Assembly: GCA_003445095.1 (NCBI GenBank)
Contig: DLVS01000307.1
Coordinates: forward strand, 1-8,623
DNA length: 8,623 nucleotides
Direction: 5' to 3'
From: Verrucomicrobiales bacterium
Lineage (GTDB): Bacteria > Verrucomicrobiota > Verrucomicrobiia > Limisphaerales > UBA9464
Shown here piece after piece: positions 1 to 6,958 of the stretch (positions are counted from its first letter, which is position 1; the number at the start of each line of letters is the position of its first letter). Below the pieces are notes generated by a model. It made no database searches. It was not told the origin of the DNA and was given only the letters and a program-made list of their open reading frames with translations. A program made the translations under genes and the position numbers.

Positions 1-2
1 TT

Positions 3-3000
3 GTTCGTGCTTTCGATTTGAGGTTCGGCGTATTGATGGATGACGCCACAGCCGGCACTCCGGGGGAAGGGTGGTCGGTGAATTTTGGGCGCATCCCGGC
101 TGACCAGGGTACCGGAGAAGGAGGCTTCGCTCCGTTGCCAGGAGGGCTCACGATCGCATTCGAAACGAGAGATACCGCGGAAGATCCTTCGTCCATCCGG
201 GTGTCCGTCAGCGGTGTGACCGTCGGCAATTTCCCTCGCCCATTCGCATATTCTTCTGGCTTTCGAACGGTGGTGATTCACTGGGATTCGGCCGGGCTCG
301 ATCTGACCTATGATGGGAAATCGATCTGCCTCGATTTGCCAACCTCGGGAGTTTTCCCTGGGGTCGGAGATACCTTTGCCTTTACCGCTCGCTCGACGAA
401 ATCGGCCATGGATGTGCGGATCGACAACCTTAAGGTTACCACTCAGCCCCTGCCCGCGATCGATACGGGCGGACCGATCATTTCGGAGTTCGTGGCCGAC
501 AACGGCTTGTTCGAAGATGAGTTTGCTGACAAGCCGGACTGGATTGAGCTGTTTAACGGATCAAGCACGCCGGTGTCTCTGGAAGGCTGGTACCTCACGG
601 ATTCGAAAAAGAATCTAACGAAATGGCGCCTGAGCGGTGTCACTCTTAGTTCGTATAACTACCAGGTCGTATTCGCGTCGGGCCGGGACTTGGCGTTCTC
701 ACCGACGCATTGGCCGCACGCTAATTTCAAGCTCGCGAAATCCGGTGGCTACCTCGCGCTGGTACGCCCAGATGGGAAGACCGTGGCGTCGGCATATGAC
801 TACGGAACCCAGGAATTAAACGTGAGCTACGGCGAGAAAGGGGCAGAGCGGCATCGCGGATTCATGTACCCGGCGTCGCCCGGTGCGGTGAACGCCCAGG
901 AACCCGCTTTGGCCGGCCTTTGCCCGGAGCCCGTTTTCTCCCATATCGGAGGTCTGGTTCGTGAACCGATCGAGCTGACTCTGACGGCGCCGGACGTACC
1001 CGGTGCGGAGGTGCGCTACACGCTGGATCGAACTGAGCCGAGGCCCGACTCGCTACTCTATACCCACCCGATTGCCCTCTCTCAAGGCACGACGGTTAAG
1101 GCGCGCACCTTCGCGCCCGATTACGTCCCGAGTCGCGCACTCAGTCATACCTTTGTCTTCCTGGACGACTCACTCATTAACTATGTCGGGACTGGCCAGG
1201 TCTTTGAGTCCAATCTGCCCTTGGTCTTCTTGGATAGCTTCGGAGTGAACGTGGATAGTTCCACCGGAGGCTCGCGCCCGTTTCGCCCCGGTTATGCGGT
1301 GGTCATCGCACCCGAGGTGGCATCCGGGCGGGCCAGCCTGATGACCGAACCCGAATACGCCGGGCCCTGCGGAATTCATGTGCGGGGCGAGAGTTCGGCG
1401 AGCTTCGACCAGCGCAGTTACGCCCTGGAATTATGGGACGACGCCGGCGCCGATCGTGACGCACCTTTGCTTGGAATGCCGGCGGATTCTGACTGGGTCC
1501 TTTACGGCCCGTGGAGCGAAAAAACACTAATGCGGAACAAGTTGGTCTTCGACTGGATGCAAGCACTGCGAGGCGATGATGGAACCGCCGTACGAACACG
1601 ATTCGTCGAAGTATTTTTCAATCAGTCAAAGCCTCCGTCGGGTCGGATTGGCTACTCAAGCTATCGCGGGATCTTCGTTCTTATGGAAAAGCTCAAGCGG
1701 GGAAAGCAGCGGGTACCGTTGGAGAACCTGAATTCGAAGGCCGTCGCTCCGGAACTAATTACCGGTGGTTACATTTTTCGTCGCGACAAAGAAGACGCTC
1801 TCAAGAACAACTGGACAACGTCGAGGACGGGCATGCCGTTGCAGAGTTACGACCCAGACCGACTCAACGTGCCTCAATTCAACTACCTTAAGACCTACGT
1901 GGGCGCTTTCGAAACAGCGCTGATGAGTGCCGACTTTAAGAATCCGCAAACGGGTTATCGCGCGTTCCTGGATCCCGACACGTTCATCGATGCCCAGTGG
2001 TTGCTGGAGATCGCCAAGCAGGTGGACGGGTATGTCTTCAGCACTTATTTCCACAAAGACCGTGATGGGCGTCTGCGTGCAGGGCCGTTGTGGGATTTCA
2101 ATATTTCCCTGGGGAACGCTGATTATGGAACGGGTGATCGAGCAACGGGCTGGCTCTATGATGTTCCGAATGGAGTCGGCCAAAACTGGTATCCCCGGCT
2201 CCACTTGGATTCGAATTACAAACTGGCGCATTGGGACCGATATTGGGAAATGCGCCGAACCATTTTCGCATCCAACGCGGTCAACGCCACGATTGAAGGG
2301 CACATGGCCACGTTGTTGGATGGCTATTCCGGACTGGTGAGCAACCGAGCGCCGGTGGAGATTCAAAACCCGGTCGCGCGGCATTTCCGCAAATGGCCGC
2401 GCCTGGGAGTCCGTGATTGGCCTAATCCTCCGGCAGAAACCCGCATCCGGACCTGGCAGGCCGAGGTCGAGTATATGAGGAACTGGCTGCAGCAGCGCCT
2501 CGAGTGGTTGGATGACCAAAGTTTGCGCGTGGGCAGCGTTGTCTATCGCCCCCCGAACTTGAGCCTAGCAGGTCGTCTCATTTCGGCACCCATCCAAGTG
2601 AGTATGACTCCCTACCACCGCCAACACGCGACGCTGATATTCCCCGATGGAGCCGTGTACTATACGACCGATAACTCGGATCCGCGGCTTCCTAACGGTG
2701 AGCTCAGCGGCAAGGCTATACAGTATTCCGAATCGCTGACCATTAGCTCATCAGTGACGATCAACGCGCGCCTCTATGCTGCGCGGCAGTGGTCGCCGCT
2801 CGCGACCGCCACATTCCTGTACGACGCCGTTCCGGCCAGCCATAGCAACTTAGTTATTTCGGAAATTCTTTATCAGCCCGCCCCGCCGACACCCGATGAG
2901 ATCGCCGCGGGAATTTTGAACGCGCAGCAATTCGAATTCTTGGAATTGCGCAACATATCTCGCCACACGGTCAACGTGGCTGGTGTAAGAATCAGTCGCG

Positions 3001-3755
3001 GGGTTGATTTTGATTTCGCCTTCGCCCCGGAGGCGTCGCGGTTGCTCAAAGCAGGAGAATCCGTGGTGTTAGTGGCTGATCGCAGGGCCTTCTCTATCCG
3101 GTATCCCAATACACCGAGCGCCAAAGTCGTCGGGCAATTTCGGGGGCATTTGGATAGCGCGGGAGACAGTCTGTTAATTCAGGCAGCCGATGGCAGCGTG
3201 ATTCGCGAATTTCGCTACGAAAGTGCCAGCCCTTGGCCAGCGGTTGGCGACGGTACCGGTCTGAGTTTGATCCTGAATCATCCGACCAAGAATCCCGATC
3301 CCGCGGTTGCCTTCAGTTGGTTGACGAGCGCCAAGACGGGCGGAACTCCGGGAACTTTCGGCGTCGGGAACGACACGTTTGTCGGCATCCCGGATCAAGA
3401 CACGGACGGCGATGGGCTCGCCGACCTTTTCGAATTCGCTTCGGGTTCGGATTTGGAAAATGCCGACTCCGCATTTTTTCTCAGGGTTGCCCTGACACCG
3501 CTGGAGATCGATGGCGCTCGTTCCGACTACTTGACCTTCCAGTTTCGTCGCCAACCGACGGTGTTGGGACTCGCGATCGCGGTGGAGTTCAGCGACGACC
3601 TCAACACCTGGCTGGTGGTTGAGCCCGCCCCAATTTTGGTCAGTTCTTCAGTCCACGACGATGGTACCGTTACGGAGACCTACCGGCTGGGGACGCCTAT
3701 AGTGGACGATCCGAAACGGTCGGGGCTGCTCCGGCTCCGAGTCCGGCAGCAATGA
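3..3755 (+). CDS. Giant secreted lamin-tail/CotH-kinase multidomain protein, 5' end outside window
   Basis: The frame is open to the window edge, so the true start lies upstream; residue numbers here count from the codon at 18. Domain order: the end of an L-type-lectin/concanavalin-like domain (1-143, 'GWSVNFG', 'GLTIAFETRD'); lamin-tail domain (about 152-290, 'IISEFVADNG', 'DWIELFN', 'GWYLTD'); chitobiase-C-like domain (305-381, 'VRYTLDRTEP'); CotH kinase-like domain (about 445-834); a second chitobiase-C-like domain (845-937, 'VYYTTDNSDPR'); a second lamin-tail domain (944-1113, 'NLVISEILYQP', 'FEFLELRN'); an EF-hand-like calcium loop (1128-1136, D-T-D-G-D-G-L-A-D); and a C-terminal domain common in verrucomicrobial exported proteins, ending 'LLRLRVRQQ'. 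In the kinase part, 'RGESS' (456-460), Asp670 and 'GPLWDF' (689-694, Asp693) match family landmarks. CotH proteins are atypical secreted or spore-coat protein kinases. Here a role in binding or modifying extracellular polymers or surface proteins is inferred; the substrate is unknown. No disruption is seen across 1245 codons. Confidence 0.9.
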   Translation, partial: VRAFDLRFGVLMDDATAGTPGEGWSVNFGRIPADQGTGEGGFAPLPGGLTIAFETRDTAEDPSSIRVSVSGVTVGNFPRPFAYSSGFRTVVIHWDSAGLDLTYDGKSICLDLPTSGVFPGVGDTFAFTARSTKSAMDVRIDNLKVTTQPLPAIDTGGPIISEFVADNGLFEDEFADKPDWIELFNGSSTPVSLEGWYLTDSKKNLTKWRLSGVTLSSYNYQVVFASGRDLAFSPTHWPHANFKLAKSGGYLALVRPDGKTVASAYDYGTQELNVSYGEKGAERHRGFMYPASPGAVNAQEPALAGLCPEPVFSHIGGLVREPIELTLTAPDVPGAEVRYTLDRTEPRPDSLLYTHPIALSQGTTVKARTFAPDYVPSRALSHTFVFLDDSLINYVGTGQVFESNLPLVFLDSFGVNVDSSTGGSRPFRPGYAVVIAPEVASGRASLMTEPEYAGPCGIHVRGESSASFDQRSYALELWDDAGADRDAPLLGMPADSDWVLYGPWSEKTLMRNKLVFDWMQALRGDDGTAVRTRFVEVFFNQSKPPSGRIGYSSYRGIFVLMEKLKRGKQRVPLENLNSKAVAPELITGGYIFRRDKEDALKNNWTTSRTGMPLQSYDPDRLNVPQFNYLKTYVGAFETALMSADFKNPQTGYRAFLDPDTFIDAQWLLEIAKQVDGYVFSTYFHKDRDGRLRAGPLWDFNISLGNADYGTGDRATGWLYDVPNGVGQNWYPRLHLDSNYKLAHWDRYWEMRRTIFASNAVNATIEGHMATLLDGYSGLVSNRAPVEIQNPVARHFRKWPRLGVRDWPNPPAETRIRTWQAEVEYMRNWLQQRLEWLDDQSLRVGSVVYRPPNLSLAGRLISAPIQVSMTPYHRQHATLIFPDGAVYYTTDNSDPRLPNGELSGKAIQYSESLTISSSVTINARLYAARQWSPLATATFLYDAVPASHSNLVISEILYQPAPPTPDEIAAGILNAQQFEFLELRNISRHTVNVAGVRISRGVDFDFAFAPEASRLLKAGESVVLVADRRAFSIRYPNTPSAKVVGQFRGHLDSAGDSLLIQAADGSVIREFRYESASPWPAVGDGTGLSLILNHPTKNPDPAVAFSWLTSAKTGGTPGTFGVGNDTFVGIPDQDTDGDGLADLFEFASGSDLENADSAFFLRVALTPLEIDGARSDYLTFQFRRQPTVLGLAIAVEFSDDLNTWLVVEPAPILVSSSVHDDGTVTETYRLGTPIVDDPKRSGLLRLRVRQQ

Positions 3756-3795
3756 CAGGGCATCATGTCGAACAGAGTGTGACCCCGTGCTGCCT

Positions 3796-3841
3796 GCGGG
3801 TTTGACGTTTCGGCGGACTGAAGGCTGCGCTCAAAGCCCGC
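3796..3841. terminator. Possible bidirectional terminator hairpin between convergent genes
   Basis: GCGGGTTTGA at 3796-3805 can pair with TCAAA-G-CCCGC at 3831-3841. This gives a 10-bp stem with one bulged G and a 25-base loop. It lies in the 99-base gap between two convergent stop codons (3755 and 3855), where a shared terminator is expected. There is no clear T-tract on either side and the loop is long, so an intrinsic terminator is only a suggestion. Confidence 0.3.
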
Positions 3842-3854
3842 GAACCCACTTCCG

Positions 3855-5603
3855 TCAGCGCTTGGCCGGCAACAGCCGGAAAGCGGCCATCTCCTCGCTG
3901 TTGCGAACTAACAAGACGTCGCCCACCAACACCGGGTGGTTCCAAGTCTTACCTTCAATTGCGGGGAAACGCGCCAACTCTTTGAACTGGACGGAGTCCG
4001 CTGCCACTAGCGCCAACTCTCCCTGCTCCGACAGGACCAGCAGGGCGTCCTGGTCCGCTAGCAAGATGAGTTGGCCATGGCCGTAGCGTCCCCCCTTCCA
4101 TTTTCGCTGGCCGTCGGAGAGATCCACGCACGACAGGAGTCCGCCGTCGAAGCCGAAGGCATGACCCTGGCTAACCACGAAATCGCTGAAGTACGGCTTC
4201 AGTCCGCGCGACGTCCAGCGCTCCTCGACACTCCATCCTCCGGGTCCGTGCTCAATGGCAACGCGGCGTAGACCGACATTGCCGCCAAGTCCAGAGCCGC
4301 TGCCTATGAGGACGTCGTGGTCGTCGATTACCGCCGGTTGCACGATGCCGTCACCTTTCCAATCGTGTTGCCAGAGCAGCTTGCCATCCGTTGGCGCGAC
4401 GCTGATCGCGCCCGCGCCGTTCAAGAGTAAAATCTGCACGACACCAGCGATCGTTGACACCTGCGGCGACCCGTATCCCCAACCGCCGGGCGGGCCGACC
4501 CACCGCAGTTTGCCAGTATCCAGGTCGTACGCCGCGAGTATCCCGGCAGTCGCGACGACGACTTGGTCACCCACCACCAGCGGCGAGCTCGCAAACCCCC
4601 ACTCGGGAATCTTCTTGTGGGTGTCTGACGCCGCGTTGCGCGTCCAAACGACGGAACCGTCTCGAGCATCGAGCGCATTCAGGATTCCGGTCCCACCAAA
4701 TGAATAGATGCGACCGTTGCTGAACGTGGGGGTCGCGCGCGGACCGGCGCCCGCGTTCGACTCCCAGAACCTTACCGGGTCCCGATGAATCCACGCCGGC
4801 GCCCTGGTAGTCAGCTCGTAGCACGCGACCACTTCGTCGTCGCCACGCTGCTCTTGAGTGAAGAAGAAATTACCGTTGACGGCGAACGACGACCAACCCG
4901 GCCCGATCGGGTGGCGCCATAGTTCGACCGGCGCAGACTGAGACCAATCGGGGTCGATCCGTACACTGCGAACGGCGCCGTTGCGGTCCGGTCCACGAAA
5001 ACCGGACCAGTCGTTCGGTTGAGAAGCTTTCGCTGCCACCGGAGGTGCCGATTGCTCGCCGGCCTGGTTCAGCAGCGGGGATTCGGGCGGCACGACCGCA
5101 GGAGCAGGTGTCGGCACGAGCGGCGCTCTCTTCGGCTCGATCGCCGCCTGCGCCAAGAGCCGTTCTTCGGCAGTTTCGGACCAGCGCCAACGGAAATCAG
5201 ACCTGCCGTCGCCGGTGATGCCGCCGGTCCTCAGAAGCATGAACACGCCGCAAGCGAGCAGGATCGCGCCGATCATCGACGCGCGGCGAAGTCCCGTGGA
5301 CAAACGACGGCCCGCCGCGGCCCCGACGACGAGGGCGAGGCTCAGGACCGGAATGGCGAAGATGGGGAGCAACATCCCCATCATCCCGTTGGCAATGGAG
5401 GGGTGAACAAAGCGTGAGGTCACGATGAGCGCGATCACCATCAGTACAATGGCGCCTAAGCGATCGGGCCAAGATGCCCGGCTGAAAAACAGCCACCACA
5501 CGACGACCGCCAGCCCACCCGCAACGCCGCCCAGCATCGCGAACATGGTGGCCTCGGGAGCGACCAGGGGGACGACGAACCAGACCAGCCACTGCACAAC
5601 CAC
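3855..5603 (-). CDS. Membrane-anchored PQQ-like beta-propeller protein
   Basis: A 582-residue product if translation begins at the GTG at 5603. The first ~125 residues hold five hydrophobic segments (about 4-22, 22-40, 47-62, 72-97 and 108-123). A Pro/Ala-rich linker (158-195) follows, then a beta-propeller (198-582) opening with the family signature 'DWSGFRGPDRNG' (198-209). Blade-closing motifs are 'DARDGSVVW' (312-320), 'DLDTGKLRW' (360-368), 'PTDGKLLW' (404-411) and 'DLSDGQRKW' (494-502). Five helices with a cytoplasmic N-terminus would place the propeller in the periplasm. The fold is that of BamB and quinoprotein dehydrogenases, but no PQQ-ligand or catalytic set is evident, so a scaffold or binding role is as likely as an enzyme. 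The next upstream in-frame codons read TAG at 5619-5621 and ATG at 5657, suggesting that the natural start was 5657 and the GTG is a fallback (see separate entry). No Shine-Dalgarno motif precedes either start. The gene converges on the CotH gene. Confidence 0.85.
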   Translation of the reverse strand: MVVQWLVWFVVPLVAPEATMFAMLGGVAGGLAVVVWWLFFSRASWPDRLGAIVLMVIALIVTSRFVHPSIANGMMGMLLPIFAIPVLSLALVVGAAAGRRLSTGLRRASMIGAILLACGVFMLLRTGGITGDGRSDFRWRWSETAEERLLAQAAIEPKRAPLVPTPAPAVVPPESPLLNQAGEQSAPPVAAKASQPNDWSGFRGPDRNGAVRSVRIDPDWSQSAPVELWRHPIGPGWSSFAVNGNFFFTQEQRGDDEVVACYELTTRAPAWIHRDPVRFWESNAGAGPRATPTFSNGRIYSFGGTGILNALDARDGSVVWTRNAASDTHKKIPEWGFASSPLVVGDQVVVATAGILAAYDLDTGKLRWVGPPGGWGYGSPQVSTIAGVVQILLLNGAGAISVAPTDGKLLWQHDWKGDGIVQPAVIDDHDVLIGSGSGLGGNVGLRRVAIEHGPGGWSVEERWTSRGLKPYFSDFVVSQGHAFGFDGGLLSCVDLSDGQRKWKGGRYGHGQLILLADQDALLVLSEQGELALVAADSVQFKELARFPAIEGKTWNHPVLVGDVLLVRNSEEMAAFRLLPAKR

Positions 5604-5657
5604 GGCGACCGCGCCGGGCTACAGCCGGAGCGGCTTCAAGGGAATCGGGTCGTTCAT
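5604..5657 (-). pseudogene. Displaced N-terminal codons of the propeller gene, interrupted by in-frame TAG
   Basis: Read on the minus strand from ATG at 5657, in the same frame as the gene below it, the codons give MNDPIPLKPLRL, then TAG (5621-5619), then PGAVA, then the GTG at 5603. The peptide is a plausible short cytoplasmic tail leading directly into the first transmembrane helix. From memory of this family, members often read 'RLWPG' just before the first helix, so a TGG-to-TAG change (one G-to-A transition) explains the stop. The frame stays open further upstream to another TAG at 5727-5729, but ATG 5657 is the best start. If the stop is real, translation must begin at GTG 5603 or the gene is silenced at its start. 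Confidence 0.65.
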
Positions 5658-5705
5658 GAGCGCAATCGGCGGGTCAAACCGCGCCACCCCGTGTGGCGGT
5701 CGTGC

Positions 5706-5731
5706 GCTGGGCTGCGGCTTGCCGCACTAGC
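5706..5731. repeat. Imperfect inverted repeat (hairpin) upstream of the propeller gene
   Basis: GCTGG (5706-5710) pairs with CTAGC (5727-5731) with one G-T wobble. Inside it, TGCGG (5713-5717) pairs with CCGCA (5722-5726) around a CTTG loop; two bases (5711-5712) bulge out. It lies about 50 bases upstream of ATG 5657, between the propeller gene and the methyltransferase. It could be a transcript hairpin or the remains of a REP-like palindrome. No T-tract follows. Confidence 0.3.
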
Positions 5732-5762
5732 AGGAGCGCGGAATCTGACGCGTTACTCCGAA

Positions 5763-5789
5763 AGGCCGGCCCAGAGTTGTTCCCGGCCT
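5763..5789 (-). terminator. Possible terminator hairpin downstream of the methyltransferase gene
   Basis: AGGCCGG (5763-5769) and CCGGCCT (5783-5789) form a perfect 7-bp inverted repeat with a 13-base loop. It sits about 70 bases past the methyltransferase stop codon. On the minus strand the stem is followed by only three T residues in total (CCTTTCGG), so termination would be weak. If active, it would separate the methyltransferase transcript from the propeller gene downstream. The rest of the 203-base gap (5658-5860) holds no gene that I can support. Confidence 0.35.
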
Positions 5790-5860
5790 GGGGCATAGCT
5801 CCCTGCGCTACCGTTTGAATTGTTGGCACGGAGAGGCGCACGCTGGGCAATTGAACGCTT

Positions 5861-6685
5861 TCAAACCTCAATCGTGACGCGCAAGAAAGTCGCCGGAATG
5901 GAGGTGGCCTCCTGGCTCGGGCTCTGGTTCTGGCGGTGGAAGAGGTCTTCCAACTCCTTCTGCAAATCACCCGCTCGACCGTTCTTTTCTGCCGCTTCGA
6001 AGGCATTAATCGTCGGCCCGTAGTATTTTCGGAATTCGTCCACGAAGGCGGCGGGGGCGCTGGGATAGTTGAAAACGAACGTGTCCCGAACGAAGGAGAT
6101 CTTCTCGGCGGAAACTCCGGCGCCGCCGAAGCGTTCAATCACGTGGCTCTCGATTCCCCACGTCATGGGACTGACGAAGCCTTCCGGTGGTGGAGGCGTG
6201 TAAGCGGAACTGATCTTCAGTATCTGCGCCACCAAAGTTGGATCACCCGGAATCCAGTTTCCCATAATGATCCGACCTCCGGGCCGGGTCACTCGCACTT
6301 TCTCTTTGGCGACCTCAAACGGCTTGGGTGCGAACATCGCGCCAAAGATGGTCACGACGAAATCAAACGCGTGGTCCGGCACTTGATGTAGATTGGTTGC
6401 ATCGCCTTCCTGGAATCGACAGTTGGTCAGGCCAAGTTCTTGGGCGCGCTTGTTCCCGGCGGCCACCAGGTTGCTGGCGATATCAACGCCAAGCACTTCG
6501 GCTCCGCGCTTGGCCGCGGGGATCGCCGTCGTGCCATCGCCACAGCCGAGGTCCAGAACTTTGTGCCCGCGGGCTATGCCCAGGCGCTGAACCAGTGCCT
6601 CTCCGCTTTCTCGCATGCTCTCGGCAATGCGCGTAAAGTCCCCTTTTTCCCAGAGTGCCTTGTTGGGGTTCGTTGGAGCGTTCAT
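5861..6685 (-). CDS. Class I SAM-dependent methyltransferase
   Basis: A 274-residue cytosolic protein of the UbiE/Methyltransf_11-type Rossmann fold. The SAM-binding glycine loop is 'VLDLGCGDG' (43-51). The acidic residue after beta-2, expected to bind the ribose, is Asp68 in 'VLGVD'. 'GDA' (94-96) supplies the adenine-side acidic residue Asp95, 'FDFVVTIFGAMF' (107-118) is the motif IV region, and 'RPGGRI' (134-139) is the post-motif. The C-terminal third (about 150-274) probably forms the substrate cap. Substrate is not predictable from sequence; small-molecule methylation is the usual inference for this subgroup. The frame stays open 48 codons further upstream to 6829, but that extension is low-complexity, Arg/Pro-rich and unlike the family, so ATG 6685 ('MNAPTNPNKALWEKGDFTRIA') was chosen. 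There is no Shine-Dalgarno motif. The gene is divergent from the exported propeller gene at 6959 and lies upstream of, and co-directional with, the membrane-anchored one. Confidence 0.9.
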   Translation of the reverse strand: MNAPTNPNKALWEKGDFTRIAESMRESGEALVQRLGIARGHKVLDLGCGDGTTAIPAAKRGAEVLGVDIASNLVAAGNKRAQELGLTNCRFQEGDATNLHQVPDHAFDFVVTIFGAMFAPKPFEVAKEKVRVTRPGGRIIMGNWIPGDPTLVAQILKISSAYTPPPPEGFVSPMTWGIESHVIERFGGAGVSAEKISFVRDTFVFNYPSAPAAFVDEFRKYYGPTINAFEAAEKNGRAGDLQKELEDLFHRQNQSPSQEATSIPATFLRVTIEV

Positions 6686-6702
6686 GGCGAAGTGGTTGGT
6701 TG

Positions 6703-6730
6703 ATTTTGGATTTGCAGATTGTTCGTCCAA
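6703..6730 (-). promoter_or_regulatory. Weak sigma-70-like promoter candidate for the methyltransferase
   Basis: On the minus strand TTGGAC (6730-6725) and CAAAAT (6708-6703) are separated by 16 bases and lie in a locally AT-rich stretch just upstream of ATG 6685. The matches to consensus are 3/6 and 4/6. A start site here would give a leader of about ten bases, which fits the lack of a Shine-Dalgarno motif. Confidence 0.2.
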
Positions 6731-6958
6731 GCTCTGCCACAACCGACCCCGTAAGCCAAGACGCGAATCGGGCCCGTCTGGCGCTCGGAGCGTGTGGACC
6801 CACGGCGTCGGAGCAATTGATTCACACAAACCCGTGGTGCGAGTGGCCGGGCCAGGCAGGAATTGCTTGGATTAATATTCACATCGGAGACATAAAGAAC
6901 CGACGACGATTCCGCCCCACAACACGCGCTAAAACCAACCTCTGCCACTCCGAATTCT
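6731..6958. other. Remainder of the divergent intergenic spacer
   Basis: No gene is supported here. Open frames in both directions are Arg/Pro-rich and resemble no family. The right half turns AT-rich at 6861-6900 and contains a poor promoter-like pair for the plus-strand propeller gene (TTGGAT at 6867-6872 and CATAAA at 6891-6896, 18 bases apart). This is the only AT-rich patch upstream of that gene. Confidence 0.4.

Noticed and set aside
18..20. TTG at 18 as the true start of the CotH-type gene
   Set aside because: The frame is open to the window edge, and the lectin-like domain is already under way at this point with no signal peptide, so the start is upstream of the window.
1755..2519. 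Antisense open frame of 254 codons inside the CotH-kinase region
   Set aside because: It lies wholly within a well-supported domain on the other strand and shows no family features.
5674..6138. Minus-strand open frame overlapping the end of the methyltransferase
   Set aside because: It is in a different frame from the methyltransferase, Ser/Arg/Pro-rich, and has no recognisable domain.
6686..6829. 48-codon N-terminal extension of the methyltransferase
   Set aside because: The extension is not family-like, whereas the protein from ATG 6685 begins as relatives do. The open frame is explained by GC-rich chance.
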